Source: Zoogloeaceae bacterium
GTDB lineage: Bacteria > Pseudomonadota > Gammaproteobacteria > Burkholderiales > Rhodocyclaceae
Assembly (NCBI GenBank): GCA_031267345.1
Contig: JAIRZG010000147.1
Location: 1-16,059, forward strand
DNA length: 16,059 nucleotides
Direction of reading: 5' to 3'
Every line of letters starts with the position of its first letter. The first letter of the stretch is position 1. Both the position numbers and the translations under genes were made by a program. Below, in pieces: positions 13,331-16,059 of this stretch. A model generated the notes under the pieces. That model searched no databases and had not been told where the DNA came from. It saw nothing but the letters and a program-made list of their open reading frames with translations.

Positions 13331-16030
13331 ATGTCCCTGTTGCTGTTGGTGGACGGTTCGTCCTATCTGTATCGCGCTTTTCATGCCCTGCCCGATTTAC
13401 GCAATCGCGCGGGATTTCCCACCGGAGCCATGAAAGGCGTGCTCGCCATGCTACGCCGCCTGGATGACGACTTCAAGGCGGAAAAAAAAGCCGTGGTTTT
13501 TGACGCCAAAGGAAAAACCTTTCGCCACGACTGGTATCCCGCTTACAAGGCGCAGCGTCCGCCCATGCCGGAGGATCTGGCGATGCAGATCGAACCCATA
13601 CACGCCGCCATCCGCGCGCTGGGCTGGCCGCTCATCAGCGTGGAAGGGGTGGAAGCCGATGATGTGATCGGCACACTGGCGCGGATGGCGGGCGAGGCCG
13701 ACATGGAAACGCTGGTTTCCACGGGCGACAAGGATTTAGCGCAACTGGTCAATGACAGGACACGCCTCATCAACACCATGAGCAACGAACTTCTGGATGT
13801 CGCGGGCGTGGTGGCGAAGTTTGGCGTACTGCCGGAGCGCATGGTCGATTATCTGGCCTTGATGGGCGATACCGTCGATAACGTCCCCGGCGTGGCGAAG
13901 TGCGGCCCCAAGACGGCGGCGAAGTGGATTGCCGAATACGGTTCGCTGGCGCAGTTGGTCGCCCACGCCGACGACATCAAGGGCGCGGCGGGCGAGAACC
14001 TGCGCGCGCATCTTGATTTTCTGCCGCTGGGGCAGAGGCTGGTGCGTATCGATGATCATCTCGCCGGATTGCCCGCGCCGGAAAGCCTTGCGCCCAATCC
14101 GCCGGATACCGCCGCGCTGCGCGAACTTTATACCCGCTTTGAATTTCGCGGCTGGTTGCAGGCATTGGAGGACGGCATGACGGGAAAACCCGAAATGCAC
14201 GCCCTCATTGACGATGGTCGCCATCGCGCCGCCTACGAAACGGTGACGGACGAAGCTGCGCTGGAACGCTGGCTGACCCACATCCACGCCGCGCCACTCA
14301 CTGCCGTGGATACGGAAACTACCAGCCTTGAGCCGCTTTACGCCCGCATTGTCGGCATTTCGCTGGCGGTCGCGGCGGGCGAAGCCTGTTATATCCCGCT
14401 TGCGCATCAGGGAGCGGAAGCCGGAACACAACTGCCGCTGGATGCCACGCTCGCGCGTCTGAAACCCTGGCTGGAGTCGGCGGCGCGCCCAAAAGTCGGA
14501 CAAAACATCAAATACGACCAGCATGTGTTCGCCAACCACGGCATTACCCTGAAGGGCATTGCCCACGACACCATGCTGCAATCCTATGTGCTGGAATCGA
14601 AGCGGGGGCATGACATGGATCAGCTTGCCCGCCGTCATCTGGGCATCGTCACCATTCCCTACGTCGATCTCTGCGGCAAGGGCGTCCGGCAAATCGGCTT
14701 TGAACAGGTCGCCGTCGACCAGGCCGCCGCCTACGCCGCTGAGGACGCCGACATTACCTTGCGTCTGCACGGGCGCCTGTTCCCACAAATCAGCGCCCAG
14801 GCGGGCTTGCGCCATATTTACGCGGACATCGAAATCCCCGCCAGCGACGTGCTGTTCAGGATGGAACGCACGGGTGTGCTGATCGACGCCGCTCTGCTGT
14901 CGGCGCAAAGTCACGCGCTGGGGCAGAAGATTCTCGCCTGTGAACAGGAAGCCTACGCCCTTGCCGGACAACCCTTCAACCTCAGCTCGCCCCAACAACT
15001 GGCGGAAATCCTGTTTACGCGACAAGCCCTGCCGGTCAGGAAAAGAACCCCCAACGGCGTGCCTTCCACCAATGAAGAAGCGCTTTCCGAACTGGCGCTC
15101 GATTATCCGCTGCCCAAAGTCCTGCTCGCGCACCGCAGTCTGGTCAAGCTCAAGGGAACCTACGCCGACAAGTTGCCGCGCATGATCAATCCGGTGACCG
15201 GACGGGTGCATACCCATTTCGCGCAGGCCACCGCCATCACCGGCAGACTGGCTTCCTCCAACCCCAATTTGCAGAACATTCCCGTGCGTACCGAAGAAGG
15301 TCGCCGCATCCGCGCCGCCTTTATCGCCCCATCCGGCAGTCGCATTGTCTCCGCCGATTATTCGCAGATCGAATTACGCATCATGGCGCACCTTTCCGCA
15401 GACGCGCGCCTCTCCACCGCCTTCACTCAGGGCGAGGATGTGCACCGCGCCACGGCGGCGGAAATTTTCGGCATTGACGTCGCAAGCGTCAACGCCGACC
15501 AGCGCCGCGTCGCCAAGACCATCAATTTCGGCCTCATCTACGGCATGAGCGCCTTTGGTCTGGCGAGAAATCTGGGGTTGGAACGCCGCGCCGCGCAAAA
15601 TTACATTGAACGCTACTTCACCCGCTACCCCGGCGTCGCCTGCTACATGGAGGCGACGCGCGAACGCGCTCGCGCCCAGGGCTACGTGGAAACCATCTTT
15701 GGTCGTCGCCTGATCCTGCCGGAAATCGCCAGCAACAACGTGGTGCACCGCCAGAGCGCGGAACGCGCCGCCATCAACGCGCCCATGCAGGGCACTGCCG
15801 CCGACATCATCAAACTCGCCATGCTGTCCGTGCAGAACTGGCTGGAAACAGAACGTCTGCAAAGCCGCATCCTGCTACAAGTGCACGACGAACTGGTGCT
15901 GGAAGTTCCGCAGGGTGAACTCGCCAGTGTGCGGGAAGCCCTCCCCCGCCTGATGGGCGCGGTCGCCCAACTTACCGTGCCGCTGCTGGTGGCAGTCGGG
16001 GAAGGCGACAACTGGGACGCGGCGCATTAG
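13331..16030 (+). CDS. polA: DNA polymerase I
   Basis: 899 residues, all three domains present. The 5'-nuclease domain (about 1-290) begins LLLLVDGSSYLYRAFHALP and contains GVEADDVIGTLA, STGDKDLAQLV and MGDTVDNVPGV. The 3'-5' exonuclease domain has the proofreading acidic residues: Asp327 and Glu329 in VDTETTSLEP, NIKYDQ, and YAAEDADITLRL. The polymerase domain carries motif A VSADYSQIELR (Asp676), motif B RRVAKTINFGLIYG (Lys729) and motif C QVHDELVLEVP (Asp853). It acts in Okazaki fragment maturation and gap repair. The ATG at 13331 gives the usual N-terminus; an ATG at 13319 would add MCAS. Neither has a Shine-Dalgarno sequence. The 29 bases after the stop show no gene. Confidence 0.97.
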   Translation: MSLLLLVDGSSYLYRAFHALPDLRNRAGFPTGAMKGVLAMLRRLDDDFKAEKKAVVFDAKGKTFRHDWYPAYKAQRPPMPEDLAMQIEPIHAAIRALGWPLISVEGVEADDVIGTLARMAGEADMETLVSTGDKDLAQLVNDRTRLINTMSNELLDVAGVVAKFGVLPERMVDYLALMGDTVDNVPGVAKCGPKTAAKWIAEYGSLAQLVAHADDIKGAAGENLRAHLDFLPLGQRLVRIDDHLAGLPAPESLAPNPPDTAALRELYTRFEFRGWLQALEDGMTGKPEMHALIDDGRHRAAYETVTDEAALERWLTHIHAAPLTAVDTETTSLEPLYARIVGISLAVAAGEACYIPLAHQGAEAGTQLPLDATLARLKPWLESAARPKVGQNIKYDQHVFANHGITLKGIAHDTMLQSYVLESKRGHDMDQLARRHLGIVTIPYVDLCGKGVRQIGFEQVAVDQAAAYAAEDADITLRLHGRLFPQISAQAGLRHIYADIEIPASDVLFRMERTGVLIDAALLSAQSHALGQKILACEQEAYALAGQPFNLSSPQQLAEILFTRQALPVRKRTPNGVPSTNEEALSELALDYPLPKVLLAHRSLVKLKGTYADKLPRMINPVTGRVHTHFAQATAITGRLASSNPNLQNIPVRTEEGRRIRAAFIAPSGSRIVSADYSQIELRIMAHLSADARLSTAFTQGEDVHRATAAEIFGIDVASVNADQRRVAKTINFGLIYGMSAFGLARNLGLERRAAQNYIERYFTRYPGVACYMEATRERARAQGYVETIFGRRLILPEIASNNVVHRQSAERAAINAPMQGTAADIIKLAMLSVQNWLETERLQSRILLQVHDELVLEVPQGELASVREALPRLMGAVAQLTVPLLVAVGEGDNWDAAH

Positions 16031-16059
16031 TCCTTGCGCGGGAATGACGGCGAACCTTC

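Noticed and set aside
13736..15217. 493-codon minus-strand open frame opposite polA
   Set aside because: It is a shadow produced by the GC-rich codon use of polA; the plus strand carries all polymerase motifs and the antisense translation has no recognisable domain.
16031..16059. CGCGGGAATGACGG after polA as part of a dispersed repeat
   Set aside because: It recalls common proteobacterial intergenic repeats, but only one half could be present and the window ends; the shared TAGTCCTTGCG with the fabH end is too short to mean anything.

Overview
The window looks like a chromosomal segment of a GC-rich betaproteobacterium. The basis is the uninterrupted block yceD-rpmF-plsX-fabH-fabD-fabG-acpP-fabF with maf (yceF type) and an RsmI-like methylase reading away from it, a YgfX-type protein, a DUF2782 protein beside polA, and a Cas9/tracrRNA pair that resembles the Neisseria type II-C system. 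No genus can be named from the sequence alone.

Left edge (1-1274): the remains of a type II-C CRISPR-Cas locus. An IS5-family element enters from the left and ends at about base 117, cutting a minus-strand cas9. The cas9 remnant (117-1129) also carries a frameshift near 470-485 and appears to lack about 45-50 codons just after the bridge helix. Reading the other way from the cas9 start, a tracrRNA gene (1180-1274) looks fully intact: a sigma70-type promoter, a 36-base anti-repeat, a UUCG-capped hairpin and a Rho-independent terminator. No CRISPR array lies in the window; if one survives it should be to the left, beyond the IS.

1397-3830: a two-gene plus-strand unit, an exported transglutaminase-fold protein whose expected nucleophilic Cys is Ser, overlapping by 11 bases an M20D amidohydrolase of the hippurate/N-acyl amino acid type. 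3844-5223: a minus-strand pair, an RsmI-like tetrapyrrole-methylase-fold protein downstream of Maf/YceF.

5325-11705: the ribosomal protein L32/fatty acid synthesis cluster. YceD and L32 come first, then PlsX (phospholipid precursor), FabH (initiation), FabD (malonyl loading), FabG (first reduction), AcpP (carrier) and FabF (elongation). Hairpins after rpmF and after acpP, and a probable promoter before acpP, suggest that the dose of L32 and ACP is set separately from the enzymes. fabF appears to begin at TTG.

11732-16030: a YgfX-like membrane protein (+), then convergently a small exported DUF2782 protein and a LOG-family (TIGR00730) nucleosidase-like protein (-), then divergently polA (+), encoding a complete three-domain DNA polymerase I. 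The LOG and polA starts are almost or actually overlapping. Apart from the cas9/IS corner, this is ordinary core genome. The most interesting item is the apparently functional tracrRNA left beside a dead cas9.
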